64,000 nucleotides of DNA from Castor canadensis (GCF_047511655.1 NC_133398.1:46753638-46817637), one strand, 5' to 3'; shown: positions 11,000-24,599, counted from the first letter of the stretch. A program made the numbers and translations. The notes: a model not told the origin generated them from the letters alone.

Positions 11000-12110
11000 T
11001 GCTTTCCTCTTGAGGTTTAATAATTCGCATCCTTTCATGGCTATGTTTTCATTTAGTGTGTATAGGATTTCTTTTAGAATCTTACACAGTGGTGCTTTAA
11101 TGGTCATGTATTGTTTAGATTCTGTTTATCATGGGAGATTTTTACTCCTTCTTCAATTTTGAATGGTAATGTTGCTGGGTAGAGTATCCTAGTAGTGAAA
11201 TTGTTTTCTTTCAGTGCTCAAAATACCTCAATCCATGCCTTTCTTTCTTTTAGGGCTTCTGTTTAGAAATCTGTTGTTATTTTGATGAGTTTACCTTTAT
11301 GTGATATTTGATTTTTATCTCTTACAGACTTCAATATTCTTTCCTTGTTCTTTGTGCTAATTGTTTTAACTATAATATGCCGTGGAGAGGTTCTATTTTG
11401 GTCATGTCTGTTTGGTGTCCTGGAGACTTCCTATACCCAGATGGTCATCTCTTTCTCAAGATTTGGGAAATTCTTTGCTCTTATTTTGTTGAATACATTG
11501 CCTATACCTTTGGCTTACAACTCTTTTCTTTCTTTGATGCCCATGATTCACAAGCTTGTTCTTTTGATGGAGTCACTGAGTTCTTACATATTCATGTCAT
11601 AGCTTTTGAGTCTTTTGTCAAAAGATACCTCTATTTTTTCTTTTTTATCTATTTAGTTTGAGCCCTAAAATTCTGTCTTTTACTTGTTCCAGTCTGCTGG
11701 AGTGGCTTTCAACTGTGTTTTTTATGTGAGCTAAGAAACTTTTTATTTTTAGGATTTCTGTTTGATTGCTTTTTCTGAGACTTTCCATACTTTTGTTAAA
11801 CTCCTTTTTCTCCTCTTTCATATCTTTTGCTGTCTTCTTTATTTAATTTATCTCTTTTTTTTTTAATAATCTCCTTAGTTTCATTTTGGAGTTTGTTGAA
11901 ATCCTCGAGTTCATTTCGTTGTTTCTGTGTCTTTTGGAGTTTTGTATTCATGTTCTTTTGGGGTTCATTGAGTTGTTTTGTATGTCCTCATTAAGTTCTT
12001 ATTTAAGTTTATTGGACATTCTTATCATCACTCTTATGATGTCAGAAAGGAAGGATTCCTTCCCTTCACTTTCCAACAAATCCTCTGTTATGTTATTGTT
12101 AGTCTTTTGA
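11000..12110 (-). pseudogene. L1 ORF1 remnant in L1-A
   Basis: The antisense of 'tgctgggtagagtatcctag', 'tgccgtggagaggttctatt' and 'gatgcccatgattcacaagc' corresponds to ORF1 segments of the full-length copy (44130-44520). ORF1p is the L1 RNA-binding trimer with a coiled coil, RRM and C-terminal domain. No long frame remains. Confidence 0.7.
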
Positions 12111-13398
12111 GGAATCATAGTCCCTGCTTTCTTTTTCTCCTGTTTCTATTGTGTGCTTTATCTATTTTGTTCATGTATTGCTGATTAGTTAGTTGGTGTT
12201 TTAACCAACTGTTATTTTTCCCTTGACTTAATTCTATGCTTTGACTAGTTTAATTGTTCACTAGGTTATTGTAACATTTCTGTTCCCTGACCTGGAGATA
12301 TAACTTAGTAATAACAAATTCACAGATTCAATGTCAAACCAGTTATTTACATAATATAAATATATAAAATAAAATAAATTATATATAATATATAAATAAT
12401 ACAACAAATTTTATATAATATATAAATAATATAACAAATTTTATATATTATGTATATATAAATAAAATAAAACCCTTGGTGATAGCACCTATAAACAGCA
12501 GGTATTGGGGAGATGACAATTGTTTGCAGAGATAGATACTTAGATATTTAAAAAGATAGCACTAGAATAGGGGGGAGAGAGAGATGATGGGGTGAGGGGG
12601 ATAAGAAGTATGAGATGTGGGGACTACAGGGTAATAAGGCCCTAAAGTGTAAAAAGTTGTAGTTCAGTCATTGTGGGGGAGAGTGCTAATGTCAGGGATT
12701 GCAGAGTGAGAGGAAGGATGGGGTAAAGTGTAAAGTGGTGTAATAGACTATTTGGTGAGTGGTGAGTTTGGAGAAAGTAGGGACAGTTAGAAGAAAGGGA
12801 GTGGTAAGACAGAAAGATAAGAAGAAAAAAGGAAGAGTAAAGAGGAATAGAGAAGAAAAAGAAATGGAGAGAAGAAAGTGGAACAAGAGAAGGCTAAGGA
12901 AACTGATAGTTGGGACAGAATAGAAGAGGGAGATAAATGACAACAAATTAAAAGACAATTAACTTAAAAAAATTAAAAATAGTGAACATAAAAAAATAGG
13001 AGTCTGAAATTCTGGGTCTGCAAATTCTGGTGGGTCCAGGATATGCCAGATGCTTCCAGAACTTGTTCTGCAATTCTTTGTGTTGTGTTTTTGCAAACAA
13101 GGAAAAAGGAAACATTCCCCCCACCCCAGAAAAAAAGAAGGGAAAAGTGTTTTCCAGCTGGTGCTGGCCACTGTTGCTGCTGGTTCAGAGCACCCTGGCT
13201 TCTGGGAGTCTACTGTGCTATAAAAAGATAAGGATCAGTTGAACTTTATGTGTACCATGTGTATTGGTAGTATCTTTGTTGGAAAAAAAAAAGTTGAGTT
13301 ATCCAATCCTTGCTACCATGAATCTGGAGTACTCTTCTGAAATCATGGACTCAGGGTCTCAGGCTCCTTTGGCTAGCTATCATCTTGGAAAAACCTCT
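12111..13398 (-). other. 5' UTR of antisense L1-A
   Basis: Placed by position between ORF1 and the 5' terminal CCAAGATG-type sequence. It contains a purine-rich plus-strand stretch (12550-12955), which creates low-complexity frames on both strands that should not be read as genes. Confidence 0.55.
12340..12475. repeat. AT-rich low-complexity tandem repeat
   Basis: Repeated units of the type 'atataatatataaataata' and 'caacaaattttatataatat' occur at least twice in the L1-A 5' UTR region. Probably a later expansion. Confidence 0.7.
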
Positions 13399-16055
13399 CT
13401 AAAAAAATCTCACTCTCTCTCTTTTTTTTAAAATTCAATTTTAAATGGGAGGAAATGTATATCACAGAGAGCTATGGGAATGATATAAAGTATATATATG
13501 AATCACCAAATAAAGATACTGGCATGTGTAGAAATGCCTTAGTTTTTTTGTACAGTATTAAGTGTCATTCATCAAGGAAAAATGGGGATGTTACATCTTA
13601 AATTTATACATATAAAATTATTTTTACTTTAACTTGTATTTCCCCTCTTCCTTTTATATTATATCATTTTTCTCATGGGAATACCTATAAAAGAGTGACT
13701 AAAGAAGAGACTTTTGTGGGTCAAGACAGTCTTGACAAAATTGCCACTAATAACGAATCCCTGATTCATAGCATTAGAACAGTTATAGATCTTCAGTTTG
13801 AACTTAATCTGTTACGAATTTATTAGCAGAAAAACTAGAGTAATTTCAGCCTGATAAGCAGATGGCCAGTTTTAATCTGCTTAATATATATCCCTTCCTT
13901 TCTTTATGCAGTTTGCATCTGCTATCTCACAGGTGTTTTTAGGAATATTCCCTGGAGGTTTTCAGAATGTGTGATATTCAATTTGGTTATTTGCTTTGCT
14001 TAGGTAGAAAGTACTCTGGCAGAAAAAGATGGAAAGGTATGTTTCCTTTTACAACTGGCTTAAAGTGGTGTGAGCAGGCTCCACATGGCAACATTAGGCA
14101 CATTACTGATTGGTGATATTCAAGAATACTTTTCTTGAAGCAGCCAAAGATTTATTTAAAATTAAAATGGCAATAAATGTGCTATATAATCTCTCTTCAC
14201 ACCATGCTGCCTTAATCAGTATTTAAGTGTATATAAAATTTTATTTACATAAATTTAAAACTAAAAGCTCAAAGCAGTACCTATGGACAAGAATATGGGG
14301 TTTGGAGTTACACTAAAGTGACTTGAGTTCTGCATGTGTAACTCTGGAAATCATATATTCCATGTAAATTCCTGAACTTGTTTGTTTTAAGTGGCTTTAA
14401 CTCATATGATACAAACATGTATCCACTAAAATTTTGCCAGATACCCATTAATACTGTTAAAAAGGTAACTTTTTAAAATTTTGGATTAAAGAAGACATTT
14501 ATAAACTTGTCTGCAAAGGCTCAGATACTAAATATTTTAGTTTTTGTGGGAGATAGAGCTCTGTGAATAGTGAACACAAACAATGACTTATCTACCACAG
14601 TTACTTTTGTCTCTTTTCAACTCTTGACCCTGCTGTTGTAGCAAACTAGAAACCATAGGCCATGTGTAAACAAACGAGTTGTGGCTGCAATCCAGTAAAA
14701 TATTATCATGAGCACTTAAATTTTATCTAATTTTTATGTGTCACAGAATATTAATATTCCTTATAAGTTTTAAACCATTTGAAGAGGTGAAAAAATATTT
14801 TTAGCTAAATAACTGCAAAAATAGACCATGGGTCTTGTCTTAGAGGCTATGGTTTGCCCATGTCTGAATTCAAATATTGTGCCAGTGAGCACACTTTTTT
14901 TCTGCCTCTTACATTGTTTCCTTCGTTCAATTTTTGTTTTGCTTAAAATTTGTTTCGGTTAATCTGATCATATTACTAGGGAATTGCTCATAGGAAAAGT
15001 ATATAGATTCTATTTGCTAAATGGATTGATTTTGTGTACTCTTTTACAAAGAGTTAATTTTTACAATATTCATTTGATATGGGGAGAAGTTATTAGGTTA
15101 AAAAACAGATTTTTAGCAATTTTATGTGTGCCCATGCTTATATTTGATAAACTTTCATATATTTTAATATAGTTTCTGATTTTTATTATTTAATTGTTAT
15201 GCTATTTTCTTTGTGAGTTTATAAGAATACTATATCACCACTGAAAGAAGACATTTACAGAATTAGAAAAGTATGAGGCACAGATCAAAAGGCCTCAGAA
15301 AATAAAGAAATTACTATGAAAACTGTTATAAAATGTTTAGTTATATTGCTTCTCATTATATTTTGGCATAAACATTAAGACGTTTACTCAGGTCTATAAA
15401 ATCTAGTAATGATAGCTCTCTTAGTTAAAAAGACAAGTTAATAATCTACTAGGGAACATAATCTTTGCCTAAAATAGTATAGCTCACCAAGTTTTGCCAT
15501 GGTTCAAAGAAAATTGAAGTTTTCATTTAACCATCTTCAATTCTTCTTTTGAGGAGCCATTTCCTATTATCTAAGACTTTCTGAAGACCATAGTCTCTAG
15601 ACATAAGACAACAATCTGATGCTGAGATAATGATTGTTCCATCATACAAAAAAAACCATTGTTTGAATTGCAACAGAAAGCCACACTTAATCATTTTAAC
15701 ATCAAGAATTATAACATTTGTGGAACTGAATGTTCAGAAGGATCATTTGACAAGGTTGTTAAAATATAGATCTCCTGAACCTAGTGCCAGAGAATTTGAT
15801 TTTAGTAAGTCTGTAGAGTTCACTTGTCTAATATCTAGCAAGAACACTTATTGTATATAATACAGTGGTCCTGGGAACATCTAAAAAGACATTTTAGATG
15901 GTATTGTGTCACCCTGCTTGCCTTGGCTTAGATGGTTTGTCCTCTTGAGGACTTTTAAGATACTGTTGTATATGTAGGATCCCTTGGCATTGGTGAACCC
16001 TGTACTATATTACTTAATTTGTGATTTTACTAATGTTTGATGCTTCAGTTGTTTG
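13399..16055. other. Unique AT-rich sequence
   Basis: No gene or clear repeat family. Frames of 62-76 codons show no domain. Confidence 0.45.
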
Positions 16056-16059
16056 TTTG

Positions 16060-16185
16060 CTATTTTCTATACTAGACTGTAATCTTTATAAGTGTAGACA
16101 ACTTTGCTGCTTTAATGAATTTGTACCAATATCCAGCATCAACTCTAGAAAAGTCCAGCCTCTCCATAAATATTTGTTAAGTAGT
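16060..16185 (+). repeat. L2 LINE 3' end fragment
   Basis: The sequence runs 'tagactgtaatctttataag' (consensus: tagactgtaagctccatgag) ... 'tccataaatatttgttaagt' (consensus: tcaataaatatttgttgaat), the characteristic L2 3' UTR order. Ancient and diverged. Confidence 0.6.
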
Positions 16186-16233
16186 AATATAGCAAGATTC
16201 CCAAGAATGCCCCATACCTGCTGTTTTCCAATC

Positions 16234-16242
16234 AATCTACCT
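16234..16242. repeat. Target-site duplication, left copy (L1-B)
   Basis: The 9 bp aatctacct are repeated exactly at 18512-18520, bracketing the inverted L1. The T-rich complement of the poly(A) tail follows at once. Confidence 0.75.
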
Positions 16243-18511
16243 CTTTTCTTTTTTTTCTTTTTAATGTTATTCTGGGTAGGAGTACATTGTGGGGTTTACA
16301 AAAGTTTTTATAATGTATCAAATACATCATACTTGAATTCACCCCTTCTACCACTCTCTTGCCCATTCCCGGAGTAGTTTCAGCAGGTATCATTTTCACA
16401 TTTACATGCATGTGTATACAGTATTTGCATCATATTCACCTTCCTACACCTTTTCCCTGTCACCTCCCTCCTCCCACTGGTACCACCCACTCCCTGGGCA
16501 AGACCTGTTCTGCCCTCCTGTTCTCAGATTTTATAGAAGAAAAAAGAAGAAAAGAAAGAAAGAAACATTTTTGCTTGATTATGGTAGCTACACAGGGAGT
16601 TTCCTTGTGACATTTCCATGCATATATGTATTATAACCTAAATTAGTCCATCTCCTCTATTTTTCTTCATTCTACCTTAGTCCCTTTCTTATGGGTTTCA
16701 GCAGATTTAAGAATTCTGTATTCATACTTGTATAGAGAGTACATCAACCATATTAACCTTTTTAATTTCCTTCTTTTACCCTTCCCCTCTCATATGTGAC
16801 CCCCCTTAGTGGAACCTATTTTTCATAATATTGCTGAATTTGTATTAGGTCTACATTCCATATATGAGAGAAAATATGCTGCTTTGGCCTTCTGATTCTA
16901 GCTAACTTCACTTAAGATGATATTCTCCAGTTCCATCCATTTACCTGCAAATGACAAAATTTCATGCTTCTTTGTCCCAGAATGAAATATCATTGTGTAT
17001 AAATATCACATTTTCTTAATCCATTCATCACTATTGGAGGATCTTGGCTGTTTTCATAGCTTAGCTGAAATAAACATGGGTGTGCAAGTGCCTTTATTGT
17101 AACCTGACTCACATTATTTCGGATATATTCCTAGGAGTGGTGTTGGTGGGTCATATGACAGTTCTATTTTTAGTTTTTTGAGGAACCTCCATAATACTTT
17201 CCATAGTGGTTGTACTAATTTACATTCTCACCAGCAGTATATGATGATTCCTTTCCCCCCACATTTTGGCTAACATTTTCTATTTGTGTTCTTGATAGTA
17301 ACCATTTTAACAGGAATGAGGAGGAATCTTGGCTTTGATTTGCATTTCTTTGTGGCCAGGGATGGTGAGCATTTCTTAATGTGTTTTTTAAACATTTGGA
17401 CTTCATCCTTTGAAAAGCTCTGTTCAATTCATTTGCCCATTTCTTCAGTGGGTAATTGATTATGGGGGAGTTTAGTTTTTGAGCTTCCTATATATTCTGA
17501 CTATAAATCCCTTGTCAGATATATTGCTGACAAAGATATCCTCCCATTTTGTGGGCAGCCTTTTCAATTTAGAACCCATTTCTTTTGCTGTGCAGAAGCT
17601 TTTTAATTTCATCTAGTCCCATTTGTCAATCCTTTCTCTTAGTTGCTGAGCAATTTGAGTTCTATTTAAGAAGTCATTGCCTATGCCTGTTGTTTCCAGT
17701 GTATTCCCTGCCCCTTTCTGCACTGCCTTCAAAGTTTCAGGTCTTATATTAAGGTCCTTAATCCATTTATCTATTTGCAGATAACATGATCTGATACCTA
17801 AAAGACCTGAAAAACTCCACCCAAAAACTCCTAGACACCATACACAGCTTCAGCAAAGTAGCAGGATACAATATTAATTTATAAAAATCAGTAGCTTTTC
17901 TATATACCAACAATGAACAGATTGAGAAAGAATATAGGAAAAAAGACCATTTATAGTAGATCAAAAAATTACATGCCTAAGAATAAACTTTACAAAGGAT
18001 GTGAAAGACCTCTACAAGGAAAACTATAATCCATTGAGGAAAGAAATTAAAGAAGACTACAGAAAACTGAAAGATCTCCCATGCTCATGGATTGGTAGAA
18101 TCAACATAGTGAAAATGGCTATACTACCAATAGCAAACTACATGCTCAATGCAATTCCCATCAAAATCTAATGATGTTCATCACAGAGATTGAACAATCT
18201 AATGTTCATTTGGAAGCACAAAAGACCACAAACAGCCAAGGCAATGCTGACCAAAAAGAGCAACGCTCGAGGTATCACAATGCCTGACTTCAAACTATAC
18301 TGTAAAGCCATAGCAATAAAAACAGCATGGTATTGGCACAAAAACAGATATTAAGAGCAGTGGAACAGAATAGAGGACCCAGATATGATCCACACAGTTA
18401 GACCCACCTGATTTGGAGAAAAGACAGCCTCTTTAACAAATGTTGCTGGAAAAAGTGGATATCTATCTGAATAAAACTAAAAGTAGATCCTTGTCTTTCA
18501 CCCTGTACAAG
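16243..18511 (-). mobile_element. 5'-inverted (twin-primed) L1 (L1-B)
   Basis: From 16243 to about 17768 the plus strand is antisense L1: T-rich tail, a 3' UTR of the same lineage as L1-A, then the ORF2 C-terminus. At about 17769 orientation flips and the plus strand reads sense ORF2 from the FADD region ('tatttgcagataacatgatc') to 'caccctgtacaa' (about 18511). Relative to the full-length copy, the sense piece covers about 46865-47644 and the antisense piece begins about 47656, so the two parts abut with about 11 bp lost. That is the classic product of twin priming. Both outer ends meet the duplicated aatctacct. Non-functional and 5' truncated. Confidence 0.85.
17769..18511 (+). pseudogene. 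Inverted L1 ORF2 segment
   Basis: The sense ORF2p segment begins just at the FADD catalytic box and runs through the region homologous to '[19 protein letters not shown]' and '[15 protein letters not shown]' of the full-length copy. It is degraded by stops and indels. It owes its opposite orientation to the inversion described for L1-B. Confidence 0.75.
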
Positions 18512-18520
18512 AATCTACCT
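18512..18520. repeat. Target-site duplication, right copy (L1-B)
   Basis: aatctacct, identical to 16234-16242. Confidence 0.75.
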
Positions 18521-18724
18521 TTTTTCCATGTGTTCTTCCAAGGAGATATGCATTTAAATTGCCTAGCACATTAAATTGCCTAGCACATTAAGTAAACATA
18601 TGTTGAATTGTTGACTTTCTAGTGCAGGCAAGTGAAACCCAAACTGATGTCTCATCATGAGCACTCTGGAGATCCAGATCATCATGCATCTCTAGCTATT
18701 GTGTACTTTTAAAAATCCAATGTG

Positions 18725-19230
18725 TTCAGCAGAATAATGGCCCTCCCCCAAAGAGATGCATGTCCTAATGTTTAGAATCTGTGAATATATTATATTATAT
18801 AGTAAAGAGGAATAAAGTTGCACATGGGATGAAAATTACTAATGAGTTGATAAAGAGATTATTGGGCACATCTCAGGGGGCCAAAGTAATGGCAAAGTAT
18901 CCTTAAATAAGGATGAGAGAGGCAGAAGAGTCAAAACCAGTGAGATAATCATGAGAAACTACTGTCTAGTGTTGATGTTGAAGATTTTGTAGGATTCAAG
19001 AATCAGTCAAATTAATATGAGCAACTCCTAGAAACTGGAAAAAGAAAAAAAAAATAGGATTCTACTCTAGAGCATCTAAAAAGAATCATAGCCCTGTCAA
19101 AACCTAATCTTAATTCCCAGAGGCTCATTTTGGATTTCCGAATTGTAGAATTAGACAATAGTAAATTTGTGATGTTTGGAACCACTAAATTTGTGTACAT
19201 GTGCTCCACTAGCAATACAAAATAGATACA
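18725..19230 (+). repeat. Ancient mammalian LTR-like repeat
   Basis: Starts 'ttcagcagaataatggccct', continues 'gcatgtcctaatgtttagaa', 'gagagaggcagaagagtc', 'ctagaaactggaaaaag', 'ctagagcatctaaaaagaat', and ends 'accactaaatttgtg' ... 'gcaatacaaaatagata'. This is the order of a widespread, old mammalian dispersed repeat of LTR (MaLR/MLT) type; I cannot assign the subfamily. An AT microsatellite near 18788-18802 interrupts it. Confidence 0.55.
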
Positions 19231-22200
19231 CCTTAACATTACTTTATTGGCGTATGGAATACAACAGGAAGGAAAAAGAGTAGAAAATGAAGAAGCAAAT
19301 ACACTAACCATGGAGGTTAATGTATTTAATATAAATCTTCTTTGTAGCAAGGGAAAAGATAAATTGCTTATCATATTTAAATTCCTTTATGATAAAGAAA
19401 AATAATCATCTATTCCTTGTTTCAGTTACTTCAAAAGCTTTAAATAATTCCAGATATTAAATTGTAAAAAAAAAAAGAGCCCCAATATTTTACATGTCCA
19501 ATACACATGAAAACTGTAGTTGCAGAAACAAGGGTAGTAATTCTAAGGTTTTGGGGAAAGTGGATCAAAGTGCAAAATCTAAACCTTTTGTATTAGGATA
19601 TACTTATGGAAGTAAATCTGAAATTATGTTGTCTTTTATAGTTGTGAATCTATGATAAAGATGATACCAAGAAATAGGGATGATACCTTTGATATTAGAT
19701 TAACAAAAAACGAATTAATCCATGCCCTAATTAAAAAGAAAATCTGATTTCATTCAGTCTTTAAAGGACCATGCTATATGTGGTTCAAGAGGATGGTCTA
19801 ATAACGGTCAAATTTTATTCAAGCTTAGAAGGTAAAAATGGTAAGATTATACCTAAAAGTGAATGAACTCTTTGTCATCTTGAAAAACTTTGTAGATAGT
19901 ATTTTTTTCTAGAGACTCACTGGTTATATTCTCTGATAAATTATTGGAGTAGCTTTTCCTTTCTCAGCTCTTAGATGGCACTATTTATGTTTCTTTCATA
20001 CTAGAGATTGTAATTACTTAAGTATACATCTGATTTCTCCACGAAGACACTCATTTCCTCTAATCAGACACCATGCCTCTGATCTTTATGTCTAATTGTA
20101 TCAGTAGGTTTGATAAATTCCAAGCGAGTAGGCAAATGAATCCAATTTCATTAAAGAATTGAAAAAAACTTTTGCCTCATGTAAGTGCACATTGAATGGA
20201 AAGGTTACATAATATACCATAGTGTTTTTGTGATTTTTGTTGTTGCTTAATCAACACATCAAGTATTTAGTATCTATTTAAGAGTCAGCAGAGTCTTAAT
20301 AGGAGTTTTTGAATGATGAAGTTTAAAGCTTTGTTGTATTTTTCCTCTCACAGTATATAATCTGAAGACTATTGACTCTGCAACACATTGTGTGTCTGCC
20401 CCTATAAGAAAGTCTTTAGAGTTTTCTTTTGATTCTAATTCTGAAACATTTTTTAGCCAATTATTACCACATTAACTGCCATTAAAATTTTTTTCTCAAT
20501 GAAATCTAGAAATACTTTCATCATTGGCTTAAAAAAGTACTGAATCAGGGCTTAAGAAGGGCAAAAAATGCACAGATGCACAATAAAAGTTTAAAGAGCA
20601 GGACCTGACATTTTTGGAATACCCTTAGTGAATATTAAGTAGATTTCCAAAGTTAGGGTTTGCTCTCACGTTCCCTGATTCATTCTCTGTTGTTACTGGT
20701 GGCTGGGCAGGACTCCCAGGTTCTCTTCAATCTGAGCAATGTGGCAATGTGAAATTATTGACATCTACTTTTCCTGTTCACTTGTTAAATATTTCAAATA
20801 TTTTAATGACTGATTTGGATTCTGTATGTAGCAATCTCACTGCTGCATAGTGTGCTTATCAAAGGATTTAAAACACAGGTAAATAAAGCCAAATATAATG
20901 AAAAATGTTTCTTTTGCAGTGGATATATAGCAAGGTTCAAGAAAAGCTGAGGGAATCCAAGTTTTCATAATAGCCCAATAAAACATCTTTATGTTTACAC
21001 TAAAAACAAAAACTATTCTGAAGCAGTTAAACGTTTATGACCTTCTTTTGTCTAAAATATTTCATTAAATCTGGGAATTTGAATGCCTAATACCTGTATC
21101 TTTCTTCGGTAGATAATGAAAACATCACAGTGGTTCCCTTCTAGAAAGCACACTATTGCTTTAGAGACAGCAATAACCCTTGGAATTTGTTTTGATATTT
21201 ACTATAAAGACATTCTGTATACATTATATTTTTAACTTATATGTCTGACCCTAGTATAAAGACTTTTAGGAAAAACTTCTCTGTTTCTTGAATCAGGAAC
21301 ACATATATATTTAAATATTTTTTATCTATGTTCTTTTATCTAGAGGATCAGTCCATGGTCTTATGTAACTTATAAATTACATTAAGGTTTGTTTTATGCT
21401 TTCTTTTCAACCTGCATCCAGAAAACTCAGAGCAAAATATGTGGTTCACATACTGTAAGTACATAAAGGAGGTTTCTTACCCTCTTTTCCTTTCCACAGA
21501 AAATATTACAGGAAGTAGAAGTGAACTGGTTAACTTTTTCCTGAACCGTACCAAAAGTGATGAAAAGCACAGTCTTTTCAACATATGAAGAAATGCTCTT
21601 CAAAGTGACTTTGCTAGATGCTTATTAAGGGTCTGCTTATACATGTCCAGCTATGAGAAGTTTAGAAACTTGTGAAAAATCCTTCCATTTGGTTATGAAG
21701 AAACATTTAACTCTTTTCTGCCCTTATACCAAATTAATTTCTGAGCCTACTTTTGTAAGCTCAAGGCTGTCAGCTGAAGCCTGAGTCTGTAAATTTCTCT
21801 TATTTTCTTTTTCAATCCCTAGCTAATCAAGAATGATTATTTTTGATCCTTTATTGGCAATTTCCAAGATATATGTAATAAGTCATGAAACATGTTTGGA
21901 TAAATGAACATCAAAGAAGTTAAGGAAAGGAGGAATAACTATAATTAATATATGCAGATAGGAAATTTTCGATGAATTTTCATTTCCATAAAGAAAGATA
22001 ATAGGAGTAAATTCTTATCTATAAAGTAAAATGCAGAAAATTTCCACAATTTAAAACACAATGTAAAGAAAGCTAGATTATAAATTAGTGTTTGTTAAAA
22101 CAAACCTTTGAGAGATACCTAATATATGGTAAATAGTACCAGCATTTAGGAAAATTGGAAAGCCAGAAATTTTATCAGCTGTTGCTCGTGGTAAATGACT

Positions 22201-23019
22201 TGGGCTCTAGAATAGTTTGTATGCTTTAGGTCTGTTTTCCAAATTAAAGTCTTGACATTTGTATCTGTGATAGTGATAAAGTTAGAAATGTCTTATCATT
22301 TATAAATATTGGGAGGCCAAATTATGTCTTTTAAAACATTTATTTTTACCCAGATTAAGTCTGTGGTGTATGTGTGAATGCTATTGACTTCTGTCAGGGA
22401 TGATCAAGTTTTATGCAAAGAAAGTTTGTATAATGCCCTATGGGCATTTGAATATGTAATCCAAGCATCTAGCACAGAGCAGTCTTGCTGAGAAAGATGT
22501 AGGAACTAAGTTGTTATAGGCAATGACTATAGCCCTAGACTATATATTCCACAAAGAAAAAACTTAAATGAAGTATCACTGTAGTCAAGCCTGTTTGTTG
22601 CTTATCCCACCTGCTCGCTTATACCTAATTTGTCTTTGAATTCTGTACTGGATCACTGAGTTAGTCTTCTTTGAGGCATGCATTTCTCATTACAGAAAAT
22701 TGTACTAATATAGGGACTGTGAAATAAGCAAGGATTGAGAGATAGTTGAGAGTAGAGAAAAGAAGAAAGGAAAGGGGAAGAGAGTGTGCCCTAGGATATG
22801 ACTAAACTTAACCAAAATAAAACAGACCATAATTTTTAGGGCTTGTTTTATCTTGCCCATGGAGAACAAAAACGTAGGAATGCTTTAGACATTCTACGAA
22901 CAAGTAAAAAGCAGAGATGTTCCTGCTTTCAGAGTTTCCAAAAATATTGGGCTAGGACATTTTTTATCCTCTATCCCTAGGTGATTTTCAATCCCATAGC
23001 TCTTAACATTCTCATGCTC
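19231..23019. other. Unique AT-rich sequence
   Basis: 3.8 kb with no coding exon or clear repeat family that I can support. A weak L2-like segment may lie at about 19975-20110 ('ccacgaagacactcatttcc'). Confidence 0.45.
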
Positions 23020-23560
23020 CTTTAACTCCCTGGCATCATCCTCCACTGTGAGCACCAGGCTGGCTATGCAATTTAGCTGTTTAAAATGCTTCTTAAGTTT
23101 AGCATGTTTGAAACTGCATTATTTCTTCCCCACTCCTATCACTAGTTCTACATTATTCCTTCTGTTTTTATAGTTGTGAATTGTATAATCAGGCACAAGC
23201 TATTTATACCAAAATTCCTAGATCCTTTTCTCTTCAAGTATGACAATAATATTTGTCCTTGCTCCCAATTTATTCTCTTTTGCTCAGATAGGTCCAACAT
23301 CATCACTTACTTGGCTGTTCTAAAATCCAAGTATACACATTAATTTCTCTCTTTTTTCTGTCAAGTTCATTCTCTACACAGCAGCCAGAATAATCTTTAA
23401 AAATTCAACAAAACAAAGAAGCAAACAAAACATGAGTTTGCTTATGGCACTACCTTGTTAAAATTATTTTCTAATTTCACTTAGAATACTAAAAATCTAT
23501 ATTGCTTCCTTCATTACAACTAAAACAAGCATAATTGTTGGGAAATATTTACCAACTGAC
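23020..23560 (+). repeat. L2 LINE fragment (ORF2 3' region)
   Basis: Contains the L2 landmarks in order: 'catcatcctccactgtgagc', 'taggtccaacatcatcactt', 'ctctacacagcagccagaat' followed by 'aatctttaaaaa', and 'ttctaatttcacttagaata' (consensus: ccatttcactcagagtaaaa). Sense orientation, old and diverged. Confidence 0.7.
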
Positions 23561-24595
23561 TTTCTGCAGTTAAGAAACTCTGTTTTGTAATGCTTACTTT
23601 ACTAATCTCTTTCATGTCAAAACTTCCACCAATTTTAAGCAACCAGTGTGATATCAGTGAACAGGACATGTGTAAAAGTACACCAATATGTCACATTTTT
23701 ACTGTAGATGTACCATTGATATCAAGTATCTATTGCAATAATAAGAACAACAACATAATGTAGGAAGTGATGAGTTTTGAGTACCTAGTAACTTTGTTCC
23801 TAGTTTATTTAATTATAAGTTTAAGTAATTTAGCTATGTAACCTATTTTGTGATGATCCTGTTTAAAATAACACACAGAATTCCTGCAAATTTAACACTC
23901 AGCTCTCACAAAGTCACCTTGGGAGCTCCATTACAACACTGAATAAATTCCAAGATCTTTTCTCTGGCAAACAAAATTCGGCCTGATCTGACCCTTTGTC
24001 TTTGTGATCATTTCCAGCCTTTGTGTTCCTCTTTTCCAGATTGACTACTTTTATGAAGTTGGAGCACAATGCTCCAAATTCTTGGAAATTTTGGATCCAA
24101 AGGGATGTGAATGTATGTTTTTCTGTGAAAAACCAAAAAGACTTTAGGGGACACAATCAATTTATTAGTATTTTTCTTAAACTTTGAGTGCATATAAACT
24201 TGAGTACATTATATATTATAGCTACATGAATGTACATAATATATGGATACATGTACAATATAATTAGTAAGGATAAAAACAAAACAAAAAATTTCAAATC
24301 CATGACTTTAAAATCTCATTGTAAGAAATTCAATAACCCATAGATGCACACACTATTAAAAATATTTAGCAAGGTTATCTATCCCTTATTTTCTTAATAC
24401 AAATACATGTTAACTGAATCTTTTTATTTAATATTAATGTTAGCTATCTCCTCCCATTTTTCTCAGGTTCTTCATATAAAATTAAAATATTTCCTTCATA
24501 GCTTTCAAATAGTTATTTTGCGATAAATGTCTTCCATTATTCATTTGAATTAGGTCTGATTTCTTTGCCTTTCTTATACTAGGACATCTATTCTC
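23561..24595. other. Unique AT-rich sequence
   Basis: No gene or named repeat recognised. An 80-codon minus frame at 23914-24156 has no supporting features. Confidence 0.45.
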
Positions 24596-24599
24596 TTTT

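Larger units (their letters stand above)
8205..13398 (-). mobile_element. L1 retrotransposon, antisense, RT core deleted (L1-A)
   Basis: Antisense L1 with all parts in order except one. T-rich tail near 8200-8215; 3' UTR about 8220-8810; ORF2 C-terminus 8810-10025; then an abrupt jump to the endonuclease/linker part of ORF2 (10030-10940), so roughly 1.85 kb of reverse-transcriptase sequence is absent by comparison with the full-length copy at 42007-49068. ORF1 lies about 11000-12100, and a 5' UTR runs to about 13395, where the complement contains TTCCAAGATGATAGCTAG, like the 5' start of the full-length copy (TTCCAAGATGGTGGCTAG). All frames are broken. A SINE is inserted at 8952-9141 and an AT-rich repeat sits in the 5' UTR (12340-12475). 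Target-site duplication not found. Confidence 0.8.

Noticed and set aside
11308-11661. 117-codon hydrophobic plus-strand protein
   Set aside because: It is the antisense shadow of L1 ORF1; similar hydrophobic shadows occur opposite the ORF1 of the full-length copy.
12692-12958. 88-codon Ser/Phe/Leu-rich minus-strand protein
   Set aside because: It is the complement of a purine-rich low-complexity stretch in the L1-A 5' UTR.
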